DNA of 56,989 nt from Bacteroidales bacterium UBA1714. Lineage in GTDB: Bacteria; Bacteroidota; Bacteroidia; Bacteroidales; Paludibacteraceae. The notes beneath the pieces were generated by a model. The model ran no database searches. It was not told where the DNA came from and was given only the letters and a program-made list of their open reading frames with translations. The translations under genes were made by a program, and so were the position numbers. Each line of letters begins with the position of its first letter. Within the stretch, counting starts at the first letter, position 1. Positions 24,204 to 32,654 of this stretch are shown here, piece after piece. The stretch lies in NCBI GenBank assembly GCA_002317295.1, contig DCIY01000032.1:1-56989 (forward strand). The letters are read 5' to 3'.

Positions 24204-27140
24204 ATGAAAAAACTTCTCGTTTTGGCCCTTCTCACCATAGGGCTGACTGCGCAAGCAGCACGAATCAATGTCAACGAATTAGGCGATTCACTCACCGCCA
24301 TCGTTCAATCCAAAGCCCATGTGGGCCGAGTAGTGGTCAAAAACTATCGCCAGCATGGAGACAATATTTGGGTTTATACCAATTCCACCATCCATGATGT
24401 AGCCTGGTCAGCACAGGAGATCCGTCAGTTGCGTGGCCAAATCAGTTTATGGGTGCGAGGCGACAAACAGGGTAAAGTAACCATCTATTCCGATAAACAG
24501 GAAATAGGCGAATTGGTTACTGCCCGTTACAAAGTACGCAACGCAACCGATTGTCACCGAATGGCCGCCGTACAACCACTGGTCAGCAATGCTTCGCGCG
24601 CCTACTCAGCGCCCAAAGGATTGGATGCCAAACATATTGCCCTTTGGGGCAGCCATGGTCTGTACTATGTACAGGACTATCAACAGTGGAAATGGCAGCG
24701 TGCCCGCTTGTGGACCACGGTAGAAGATTTATATACCAGCAGCTATACCCGTCCTTTCGTCGTTCCCATGTTGGAAAATGCCGGAGCGGTGGTCATTCAG
24801 CCTCGTGAACGCGATATACAACTCCACGAGGTCATTGTGGACGAAACCGAAGCATCTGGTAATTGGACACTGTCTGACCAACCGGGTTGGGCAACGCCCA
24901 CAGCACCCCTGCTCGAAGGAGTGAACCCGTTTACCATGGGACATTATGCTGTTTCACCCAAACCCGGCAAAGAGGCGCAACCCATGCGCTACACGCCCCA
25001 TATCGAACAAGCCGGCGAGTATGCTGTATACATCAGTTATGCCACCTTACCTCAAAGTACATCTAAGGCAGAGTACACCGTGATGCACGACGGAGTGCCC
25101 ACGAATTTTGTAGTCAACCAAACCATGGGTGGAAGCACATGGGTCTATGTCGGAACCTTCTATTTTGGCACCCAACCTGAAAAGAATTATGTGCTGGTAA
25201 GCAACAAGGCGGATAAAAAACAACTGGTGACATCCGATGCCATCAAGTTTGGTGGAGGTATGGGCTCCGTGGCTCGCTACCCCCAACCGGGATTTGTTCC
25301 GGGCGTCGCCAAATCCTCCACCCAGATTGAGATTACCGAACCTGTCATAGACAGCGTTCAACTCCTGGCCAATCAGCAAATGGCCAGCGTCAGCGGTTTT
25401 CCACGTTATATAGAAGGTGCCCGTTATTGGATGCAGTATAGCGGTATACCGGACAGTGTATACAATTATACCCAAAGTCGCAACGACTACATCGATGACT
25501 ATGCCGCTCGTGGACGTTGGGTCAACTACCTGGCTGGTGGCAGTCAGGCTTATCCCGAAGGACCCGGTTTGGGTATCCCCGTCAACCTGAGTCTGGCCTT
25601 CCACTCCGATGCCGGCACCTATATGGACGACAAGATTGTCGGTACCCTGACGGTCTATACACCGTTTGACCACGATGGTAACCTCACCTACCCTGCTGGT
25701 GGCAGTCGTATGTGTAACCGCGATCTGGCCGATTATATCCAGGAGGAAATAGTCGCAGGCATTCAGCAATCATTCTGCCCCACCTGGCCCAAACGCCGTT
25801 TGTGGGAGTCCAACTATGCCGAGTCCCGCAATCCGAAAGTTCCCAGTGCACTGCTCGAATTGCTCAGTCACCAGAATTATGCCGATATGATCTATGGCCT
25901 CAATCCCGAATTTAAGTTCGTGGTGGGTCGTGGTATCTACAAGGCCATGCTTAAGTTCCTCCACGCCATGGACAATACTCCCTATGTCGTTCAACCCCTC
26001 CCTGTACAACAGTTTGGTATGGAACGCAACGGACAACAACTGCGTTTGCATTGGGCAGAACGGGTGGACAGTCTGGAACCAACCGCCAAACCCACCTATT
26101 ATATCGTATACACGCGTGCGAAGGGACGGGATTGGGATAATGGTGTCCTGGTTCAGGCTACCGAATATACCCTCAACCTCGAAGATGGTATTCTCTACGA
26201 TTTCCGCATTTGTGCCGGAAACGAGGGAGGTATCAGTTTGCCCAGTGAGATCCTCAGTGCCTGCCTGTATCCGCAAACACCAACGACATTGGTTATCAAT
26301 GGTTTCCACCGTGTGTGCGGACCGGATATGATTGCTTATGACAGTGTCACCGGTGGCGTATTGCCCTACGCACACGCCATTCCGTATGGTCAGGAAATAA
26401 GTTATTTGGGCGAGCAGTTTGATTATGACCGCCTCAACCCCTGGCATAGCGACGACGATTGCGGATTTGGTATGAACTATTCCGACCAGGCCAATAAAAT
26501 CAATGTCGGCAACACGTTTGACTACCCGCACATGCATGGTCTGGTACTGCAACAACGCGGCATCAGTTTTATCAGTTGCTCTTCCGATGCCGTATCCGAT
26601 TTGCAACCCTACGCCCTGGTGGATCTGATTATGGGTAAACAGAAAGGTCCTCGTTCGGTCATTCGTGAAGGCAAGATCATGGCGACCCGAGACGAACAGG
26701 GATGTATACCCATGTCCCTGCGTGCCTCCATTCAAGACTATCTGGCTGCCGGAGGAAGAATGCTGCTCAGTGGTTCGTATATCGCCAGCAACATGCAATC
26801 CGATGCCGACACCGCCTTTATTCACAATGTGCTGCACTATAAGTACAAATCGGCTCGCGCCTCCAATTGTGGACAAATCAACATCATGTATTCCGTCTTA
26901 CCCAATCGTCCTATCCATTGGGAGACTCAGCCTAACCAGCACATCATCGAGTGCGAAGCACCCGATGGCATCGATATCATGACCGGAGCCAAACGCCTGG
27001 CTCGCTACGACGATTGCGGTCTGGGTGCCGGTATCGCCTATGATCAGAACGAAAGACTGTTGGTTTTCCCCTTTATGATGGAAAGTGTACAAGAGTTTGA
27101 CAGTTTCTATAACGACTGCATCGACTGGTTGATGAAATGA
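24204..27140 (+). CDS. Large exported protein with golvesin-type and amidase-like regions
   Basis: The 978-residue protein has a clear signal peptide (MKKLLVLALLTIGLTAQA). Residues about 265-350 (GEYAVYISY, GGSTWVYVGTFYF) look like the golvesin/xanthan lyase C-terminal-type beta domain. The middle (about 420-620) contains LAFHSDAGT and SALLELLSHQNYADM, resembling the zinc His and the catalytic region of N-acetylmuramoyl-L-alanine amidases. An Fn3-like stretch follows near 625-700. The last ~280 residues are unassigned. Such proteins are often labelled xanthan lyase in Bacteroidota, but the visible motifs favour a cell-wall amidase. It overlaps rlmD by ATGA. Confidence 0.65.
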   Translation: MKKLLVLALLTIGLTAQAARINVNELGDSLTAIVQSKAHVGRVVVKNYRQHGDNIWVYTNSTIHDVAWSAQEIRQLRGQISLWVRGDKQGKVTIYSDKQEIGELVTARYKVRNATDCHRMAAVQPLVSNASRAYSAPKGLDAKHIALWGSHGLYYVQDYQQWKWQRARLWTTVEDLYTSSYTRPFVVPMLENAGAVVIQPRERDIQLHEVIVDETEASGNWTLSDQPGWATPTAPLLEGVNPFTMGHYAVSPKPGKEAQPMRYTPHIEQAGEYAVYISYATLPQSTSKAEYTVMHDGVPTNFVVNQTMGGSTWVYVGTFYFGTQPEKNYVLVSNKADKKQLVTSDAIKFGGGMGSVARYPQPGFVPGVAKSSTQIEITEPVIDSVQLLANQQMASVSGFPRYIEGARYWMQYSGIPDSVYNYTQSRNDYIDDYAARGRWVNYLAGGSQAYPEGPGLGIPVNLSLAFHSDAGTYMDDKIVGTLTVYTPFDHDGNLTYPAGGSRMCNRDLADYIQEEIVAGIQQSFCPTWPKRRLWESNYAESRNPKVPSALLELLSHQNYADMIYGLNPEFKFVVGRGIYKAMLKFLHAMDNTPYVVQPLPVQQFGMERNGQQLRLHWAERVDSLEPTAKPTYYIVYTRAKGRDWDNGVLVQATEYTLNLEDGILYDFRICAGNEGGISLPSEILSACLYPQTPTTLVINGFHRVCGPDMIAYDSVTGGVLPYAHAIPYGQEISYLGEQFDYDRLNPWHSDDDCGFGMNYSDQANKINVGNTFDYPHMHGLVLQQRGISFISCSSDAVSDLQPYALVDLIMGKQKGPRSVIREGKIMATRDEQGCIPMSLRASIQDYLAAGGRMLLSGSYIASNMQSDADTAFIHNVLHYKYKSARASNCGQINIMYSVLPNRPIHWETQPNQHIIECEAPDGIDIMTGAKRLARYDDCGLGAGIAYDQNERLLVFPFMMESVQEFDSFYNDCIDWLMK

Positions 27141-28537
27141 AAAAGAAAAACTTACCCCTGCTCTCCCATATTGAGATAACCGGTATTGCCGCCGAAGGCA
27201 AAGCGCTGGCACGCGTGGACGATATGGTCGTCTTTGTACCCTATTGCGTGCCCGGTGATATCGTCGATTTGCAGGTGACCAAAAAGAAACATTCGTTCAT
27301 GGAAGCACGGGTGGCGGCGATGATAACCCCTTCACCCTTGCGCTGTGAACCCGTTTGCAAGCACTATGGACTGTGCGGCGGGTGTAAGTGGCAGATTCTG
27401 CCCTACACCGAGCAACTCAAGTGGAAACAGCAACAGGTTGAAGATAACCTGCGTCGAATAGGGCATGTACAACTGCCGCAGATTCAACCCATCTTGGGGT
27501 CTGCCAAACAGTACGAGTACCGCAATAAACTCGAGTTTACATTTGCCGATCACAAGTGGCTCACCACCGAACAAATGAAGCAAAACATTCCGTTCGAACC
27601 CGGTTTGGGATTTCATATCCCCAACTGCTTTGATAAGGTGCTCCAAATTGACGAATGCCACCTGATGGACCCTGTGAATGATGCCATTCGCAATTCCATT
27701 CGCGCCAAAGCCATCGCACTGGGAATGACTTTCTACAACGAGCGTACCCATGTGGGTATGCTGCGCAATATGATGATTCGATCCAACCAGCAGGGCGAAC
27801 TCATGGTCGTCATCGTGTTTGGCGAACCCATCACACAGGCAGGCGAGACACTGCTGGCTTATGTTCGGGATTCGTTTCCCCAAATCATCAGCCTCCAATA
27901 TGTGGTCAACCAAAAAATGAACGATACCATTGGGGACCTCGATATTCAGGTGTTCCACGGACAGGATCATATTGTCGAGCAAATGGAAAACCTGCGGTTT
28001 AAGGTGGGTCCCAAATCGTTTTACCAAACCAACACCGACCAGGCCTATGAGTTGTACAAAGTAGCCCGTCAGGCAGCCCAACTGCAACCGGAAGATGTGG
28101 TCTATGATCTGTATACCGGTACGGGAACCATCGCCAATTTTGTAGCCTCTCAATGCCAAAAAGTCATTGGTATAGAGTATGTTCCCGAGGCCATCGAGGA
28201 TGCTAAAATCAATGCACAGTTCAATGGTCTGAACAATACCCAGTTCTATGCCGGAGATATGAAGGATATCCTCACCACGGATTTTATTCGTGCCCATGGA
28301 CAACCCGATGTCATCATTACCGATCCTCCTCGCGCCGGGATGCACGAGGATGTGGTGAACGTGATTCTCAACGCCCAACCCAAACGCATCGTCTATGTCA
28401 GTTGCAATCCGGCCACGCAGGCGCGTGACCTAAACCTGCTGGATGCCAAATATCGGGTGGAAATGGTGCAACCGGTGGATATGTTCCCTCAAACGCAACA
28501 CGTGGAGAATGTCGTGTTACTAACAAAAAAAGGGTAA
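27137..28537 (+). CDS. rlmD: 23S rRNA (uracil-5-)-methyltransferase, RlmD/RumA-like
   Basis: The 466-residue SAM-dependent methyltransferase has an N-terminal TRAM-like domain and an iron-sulfur cysteine cluster (CEPVCKHYGLCGGCKWQ, about residues 72-88). The Rossmann core shows DLYTGTGTIANF and DPPRAGMHE, and the catalytic cysteine lies in YVSCNPATQARD. These motifs fit the TrmA/RlmC/RlmD family; the target (U1939 or U747) cannot be told from sequence alone. The last codons overlap the terminator T-run of the SRP RNA gene on the other strand. Confidence 0.93.
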   Translation: MKKKNLPLLSHIEITGIAAEGKALARVDDMVVFVPYCVPGDIVDLQVTKKKHSFMEARVAAMITPSPLRCEPVCKHYGLCGGCKWQILPYTEQLKWKQQQVEDNLRRIGHVQLPQIQPILGSAKQYEYRNKLEFTFADHKWLTTEQMKQNIPFEPGLGFHIPNCFDKVLQIDECHLMDPVNDAIRNSIRAKAIALGMTFYNERTHVGMLRNMMIRSNQQGELMVVIVFGEPITQAGETLLAYVRDSFPQIISLQYVVNQKMNDTIGDLDIQVFHGQDHIVEQMENLRFKVGPKSFYQTNTDQAYELYKVARQAAQLQPEDVVYDLYTGTGTIANFVASQCQKVIGIEYVPEAIEDAKINAQFNGLNNTQFYAGDMKDILTTDFIRAHGQPDVIITDPPRAGMHEDVVNVILNAQPKRIVYVSCNPATQARDLNLLDAKYRVEMVQPVDMFPQTQHVENVVLLTKKG

Positions 28538-28629
28538 GCTCACTACATCGCACCGCTACAACCCGGGTACCCTTGCTTCGGTCAAGACCTGGGGGAATTA
28601 GCGGGGAGCTGGTCGTGTAGGACTTACCC
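28525..28629 (-). ncRNA. ffs: Signal recognition particle RNA (small, 4.5S type)
   Basis: On the minus strand the transcript begins GGGTAAGTCCTACA and ends TGTAGTGAGCTTACCC followed by seven T. Its ends therefore pair (GGGTAAG with CTTACCC) and it carries its own terminator. The apex reads CCCCCAGGTCTTGACCGAAG then CAAGGG, which matches the conserved CAGG...GAAGCA symmetric loop of SRP domain IV. A strong promoter ends 6 bases upstream. The RNA scaffolds Ffh for membrane targeting. The apical loop (UUGA-like rather than GGAA) is a variant. Confidence 0.85.
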
Positions 28630-28634
28630 GACTG

Positions 28635-28666
28635 CAAAAGTAGTGCTTTTTTTTGACATACGCAAA
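28635..28666 (-). promoter_or_regulatory. Promoter of SRP RNA gene
   Basis: TACTTTTG (28642-28635) and TTTG (28666-28663) on the minus strand have 20 bases between them. It overlaps the presumed start region of the helicase gene on the plus strand. Confidence 0.75.
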
Positions 28667-30107
28667 TTTTTTGCTGGAAAATTTCATAATATCGCAAATT
28701 TTACACCAAATTCCGTTCACGCCCAACTCGGAACAGCAGGTTTTGGTGCAAAAAATGGCCCAATGGCTCACCACGCGGGACGATCGTCCGTGCCTCATTC
28801 TGCGAGGGTATGCGGGTACCGGTAAAACATCCATGACCGCCGCTTTGGTGCGCGCCTTGATAAACATGGAACGACCCTGTGTGCTGTTGGCCCCAACCGG
28901 TCGGGCGGCCAAAGTGATGTCCCACTATGCGGGCGTTCCCGCCTTTACCATTCATAAATTTATCTACCGAGGGGGGCGTATGGCCACCGATGGACAACAT
29001 CTGGAACCCTTATCCCTCAATGATAATCGCAACAAAGATACCCTGTTTATGGTTGATGAGGCCAGTATGATCAGCAAGGAACTGCTGGACGATCTGATTC
29101 GCTATGTCTATACCAAAACAGAAAACGAACAGGGGCAACTCGTTGCCAACGGATGCCGATTATTACTCGTGGGAGACGATGCGCAGTTGCCTCCCGTAGG
29201 TTCCACCTGCAGCCTGGCATTGAATGTAGATTTTATGCGCGGGTATGGCCTCGAACCCATTACCCATGTGCTTACTCAGGTCGCCCGTCAGGCACTGGAA
29301 TCCGGTATTCTGGCCAATGCCACCCGCGTGCGTGCCCATCTTGCCTCTTCGCCAGGAAGCAGTCCGTTTGCCTCAGGGCCTTGCCCGTCGCCTCTCGCCT
29401 CCATAGAGGCTACATCAGATGTCCAGTTTATGAACGGATACGATATGGTGCAGGCGATTGAACAAAGTTATCAGGAAATTGGGCTGGCGGAGACGCTGAT
29501 TATCACACGCAGCAATAAGCGCACCAACCTGTATAATCAAGGCATCCGCGCTCGCATATTGGACCGTGAAGAAGAAATTAGTACGGGCGACCGCATTATG
29601 GTCACCAAGAATAACTATTTTTGGACCCAAGACTATGATAATCTGCCATTTCTGGCCAACGGAGATACCTTTGAGATCCTTCGGTTACGCAACTCCCGAG
29701 AGATGTACGGATACCATTTTATCGATGCCAAACTGCAGGCATTGGATTATGAATGGGAAATAGACACCATGCTGTGGCTGGATACGTTAACCACCGATTC
29801 TCCCGAAAGCAATTATGCCCTGCAACAGGATCTGTATCAAAAAATAATCGAAGATTATCCGGAAATAAAAAACAAACGCGATCTGCGCGATCGCGTGCTT
29901 CTTTCTCCCTACTTCAACGCCCTGCAAATTCGTTTTTCCTATGCCGTCACCTGCCACAAGGCGCAAGGCGGCCAATACCGACGCGTGTTCATAGACCCGG
30001 GAGCATTAGGTCAACCCGATTGTCCACCTCAACTCCTGCAGGACGGCATGCGCTGGCTCTACACGGCCCTGACTCGCGCCACCGAGCAGGTGTATATCCT
30101 CCAATAA
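28653..30107 (+). CDS. RecD/Dda-like ATP-dependent DNA helicase
   Basis: The protein is about 480 residues and belongs to superfamily 1B. Motifs in order: Walker A GYAGTGKTSM (about 51-60), Walker B FMVDEASMI, LLLVGDDAQLPPVGS, and the UvrD-C2 end YAVTCHKAQGGQY and LYTALTRATEQV. No ATG exists near the N-terminus; TTG at 28653 or 28671 is the likely start, and it overlaps the divergent SRP RNA promoter. Residues about 229-250 (SSPGSSPFASGPCPSPLAS) are low-complexity and encoded by DNA with a GGGC-CTT-GCCC mini-hairpin, probably a repeat inserted in frame. Family role: DNA repair or replication-fork unwinding. Confidence 0.85.
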   Translation: MTYANFLLENFIISQILHQIPFTPNSEQQVLVQKMAQWLTTRDDRPCLILRGYAGTGKTSMTAALVRALINMERPCVLLAPTGRAAKVMSHYAGVPAFTIHKFIYRGGRMATDGQHLEPLSLNDNRNKDTLFMVDEASMISKELLDDLIRYVYTKTENEQGQLVANGCRLLLVGDDAQLPPVGSTCSLALNVDFMRGYGLEPITHVLTQVARQALESGILANATRVRAHLASSPGSSPFASGPCPSPLASIEATSDVQFMNGYDMVQAIEQSYQEIGLAETLIITRSNKRTNLYNQGIRARILDREEEISTGDRIMVTKNNYFWTQDYDNLPFLANGDTFEILRLRNSREMYGYHFIDAKLQALDYEWEIDTMLWLDTLTTDSPESNYALQQDLYQKIIEDYPEIKNKRDLRDRVLLSPYFNALQIRFSYAVTCHKAQGGQYRRVFIDPGALGQPDCPPQLLQDGMRWLYTALTRATEQVYILQ

Positions 30108-30737
30108 TCAATGATTGTATTCCACCGTAAAATCCGAACGGGTACGGTTCTTGGTGCGCACAAACTCACCTCCCACCACGATCTGATACGGTTTTTGTCT
30201 CCACTTACCTTCCGCATAACGAATGGTGTTGTCATTTTTCACAGAATCATGCAATGCTGTATAGGTTCGCGGAAAATCGTCCCCGTAGTCGCTGGTGATA
30301 TGAGAGGATTTGAAAGCCAGCGTCACACCATTCACCGATGGGGTACTTCCTACCAGTTCAAGGAGTTTTAAAAAGTCCTTCTGAATGGTGTTACCCGTGC
30401 CATAAACGAAATAGCGGGCATAGGAAACCGAATCCTGAACAATATTCAACAGAATGGAATCCTGATTTTTGCCATAAAATTTCGTGAACGAAGTGCTATA
30501 GGTCAATTCACGCGCATAAGTATAGCCCGCTGATGTGAGCACATTCACCGCCTTGGTGGCATTCACTTGCAAAAACGCCTGTATGGTCATATCCACCACA
30601 GTGGGTTGCGTAGGATCCACAATGGTCGTATCTTTTTTCTGAGGATCTTCTTTCGGATCATCCGGATTATTGGGTTTGCACGATGTCAACCAACTTACCA
30701 TGGCCATTGAGACCAATACAAAAAGGATTTTTTTCAT
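30108..30737 (-). CDS. Lipoprotein of unknown function
   Basis: The 209-residue protein begins MKKILFVLVSMAMVSWLTSC, a lipoprotein signal, followed by a Pro/Asp/Lys-rich spacer (NNPDDPKEDPQKK) and a globular domain from about residue 50. ATG at 30737 was chosen because the promoter lies just upstream at 30759-30790. No family is recognised. The gene is convergent with the helicase gene (ends adjacent, no terminator seen) and divergent from the next lipoprotein, with both promoters in a 121-base gap. Confidence 0.85.
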   Translation of the reverse strand: MKKILFVLVSMAMVSWLTSCKPNNPDDPKEDPQKKDTTIVDPTQPTVVDMTIQAFLQVNATKAVNVLTSAGYTYARELTYSTSFTKFYGKNQDSILLNIVQDSVSYARYFVYGTGNTIQKDFLKLLELVGSTPSVNGVTLAFKSSHITSDYGDDFPRTYTALHDSVKNDNTIRYAEGKWRQKPYQIVVGGEFVRTKNRTRSDFTVEYNH

Positions 30738-30758
30738 ATCTGTGACTGAAATTTGCTG

Positions 30759-30790
30759 CAAAGATAATACTTTTTTACCAAATACGCAAA
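30759..30790 (-). promoter_or_regulatory. Promoter of the 30737 lipoprotein gene
   Basis: TATCTTTG (30766-30759) with TTTG (30790-30787) on the minus strand, 20 bases apart. Confidence 0.72.
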
Positions 30791-30795
30791 CAAAA

Positions 30796-30827
30796 TTTGC
30801 AAATATCAATTTTTTGTCGTAAATTTG
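30796..30827 (+). promoter_or_regulatory. Promoter of the 30859 lipoprotein gene
   Basis: TTTG at 30796-30799 and TAAATTTG at 30820-30827, 20 bases apart. It is back to back with the minus-strand promoter, so one regulator could act on both. Confidence 0.72.
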
Positions 30828-30858
30828 CAGCGTTAATTGGGCACCAATAACTGCCTTT

Positions 30859-32637
30859 ATGCATATGAAACATAAATTACCTTTGATTACTGCCAGATTG
30901 GCCTTATGCAGCCTCCTGGTTTTGGTGGGTTGCGAGCGGAATATTGATCTCGCGAATCTGGATACCCATGTGGCGACATCCATGGGTATCGCCTTACCCA
31001 TTGGACAAATGTCTGCCACCTTGGGCGATTTTATTCAAACAAACACCCTGGACAATGTGTACATCCGCGAAGACGGCGTGTATTATTTCCACGATACCAC
31101 GGATATCACCACATTGAATTTTCATGCGCTCAATCTTCGCCGCTTTGATGTGCGTTATCACACGCAGTTTGCATTATACACCCTCCTGCACACCCTGACC
31201 CAGGGACAGGACCGCATCGTGGGAGATGGGACCACCTCCCTGACGCTGGATTGCCCGTTGCAGGTGGAGATTCCCAATGTCAATCAGGACATCGAGCAGG
31301 AACGCATCGACAGTCTGATCATGGATTCGCTGGTGCTGAGTCTGGCCATCAGCCCCATCGATTTGGACTTGAGAGCACAGGAAATAACCCGCCTGTCCCT
31401 CACCCTGGGCAATGAGTTCCGTTGTGACGAAGGTTCGAAGATCGATTGCCCATCCGCTACCCTGACAGACAGCGTGCGCGTGGTGCTCCATCATGTATGC
31501 CTGCGCCTGATGAACGATCCCAGTGACCGGAGCAAGGGAAACAAAAACACATTTGCCCTGGCACTGCACCTGCAACTCACCCCCCAGGCTGGACATGTTA
31601 TTGAGGTGCATACCACCAGTGCCTTATCCATCGACCTGGCAATGCAAGTACATGGTTTTCAGGCCATTTGGGGATTCTTCGTTCCCAGCAATGACATGAA
31701 CCTGAACGAAGTGATTGCGTTGGACAGCCTCATTGGCAAGGAAGTGGCTCAACAGTTAAAAACCCTGCAACTTCGCTTGGCAGAACCCGTTCTGTCGTTG
31801 CGCTTTACCCACCATGTAGCGGCTCCGTTACTGGTAAAGATGAAGCACCTGTATGCCTACCACTCCGCCATTCACCAGCGCACCTATGCCACGTGGAATG
31901 ATCAGCCCACGGTGGATATGCCGCTGCAACCCATGCTCAGTCCCGTTTCTGACTTACAGGATTCGGTAACCTCTTCCCTGCGGTTCTCTAATCTGGAGAA
32001 CGAAGGACATATAGACCGGTTGTTCGACTATTTCCCCGACAGCATCGGATACTGTTTTGAGATTGGTTTGGACCCTGCTCAACGCGAGTCTTTCCCACAA
32101 TACCGTCTGGTGAACAACACATCCGTCCACGCAGATGCCGTGGTGAGTGTTCCGTTTGTGTTCAAAGAGCAAACCGCCCTGCGGTATGAGTTCACCCTGG
32201 ACAGCATCAATATCAGCGCCTACAGTTTGGACTCCCTGCTGCCCAAACAGAGCATAGACAGTGTTCGCCAGGCAGACCTGCGACTGTTTCTGACCATCAG
32301 CAACGGCATACCCTTTGCCATACAGGCCAAGATGCAATTCCTGGATGACAGGGGACAAATCGTCAACCTGCACCCGCTGGCAGGAGACAGCCTGAGAATA
32401 GCAGCACCGGAAGATATACAAAACCATAAGGTCATCACACCCAAAGAGACCGATATCATCATCCACCTCACACGGGACGAATGGCGTACATTCTCCCAAG
32501 TGAAGAAGATTCGTTTGGAGGCATTCCTGGGAGATAACCCCGCCACCGTCCAATTGGACACCAGAGCCTGTCTGGCCTTGCGCCTGGGACTCAGCGCCAA
32601 AGCCGATGTGGTATATGATTTTAATAACATTTTTTAA
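30859..32637 (+). CDS. Large lipoprotein of unknown function
   Basis: The 592-residue protein has a lipoprotein signal ending CSLLVLVGCERN. Two in-frame ATGs (30859 and 30865) could start it. The rest looks beta-rich, with many short strands and several similar Leu-Asp-Ser stretches (ALDSLIGK, TLDSINISAYSLDSLL), so repeated beta modules are possible. I recognise no family. The DUF5723 outer-membrane gene follows after 17 bases with a strong ribosome-binding site, so the two probably work together at the outer membrane. Confidence 0.85.
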   Translation: MHMKHKLPLITARLALCSLLVLVGCERNIDLANLDTHVATSMGIALPIGQMSATLGDFIQTNTLDNVYIREDGVYYFHDTTDITTLNFHALNLRRFDVRYHTQFALYTLLHTLTQGQDRIVGDGTTSLTLDCPLQVEIPNVNQDIEQERIDSLIMDSLVLSLAISPIDLDLRAQEITRLSLTLGNEFRCDEGSKIDCPSATLTDSVRVVLHHVCLRLMNDPSDRSKGNKNTFALALHLQLTPQAGHVIEVHTTSALSIDLAMQVHGFQAIWGFFVPSNDMNLNEVIALDSLIGKEVAQQLKTLQLRLAEPVLSLRFTHHVAAPLLVKMKHLYAYHSAIHQRTYATWNDQPTVDMPLQPMLSPVSDLQDSVTSSLRFSNLENEGHIDRLFDYFPDSIGYCFEIGLDPAQRESFPQYRLVNNTSVHADAVVSVPFVFKEQTALRYEFTLDSINISAYSLDSLLPKQSIDSVRQADLRLFLTISNGIPFAIQAKMQFLDDRGQIVNLHPLAGDSLRIAAPEDIQNHKVITPKETDIIIHLTRDEWRTFSQVKKIRLEAFLGDNPATVQLDTRACLALRLGLSAKADVVYDFNNIF

Positions 32638-32641
32638 ACAG

Positions 32642-32649
32642 AGGAGGTG
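32642..32649 (+). promoter_or_regulatory. Strong Shine-Dalgarno sequence
   Basis: AGGAGGTG lies 5 bases before the ATG at 32655. Bacteroidota genes rarely carry such sites; this is the only clear one I noticed in the window. Confidence 0.75.
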
Positions 32650-32654
32650 AAACA

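Noticed and set aside
25770..26876. A 368-codon open frame on the minus strand
   Set aside because: Antisense to the golvesin/amidase-like gene; no recognisable protein features.
27332..28378. A 348-codon open frame on the minus strand
   Set aside because: Antisense to rlmD, which has all catalytic motifs.
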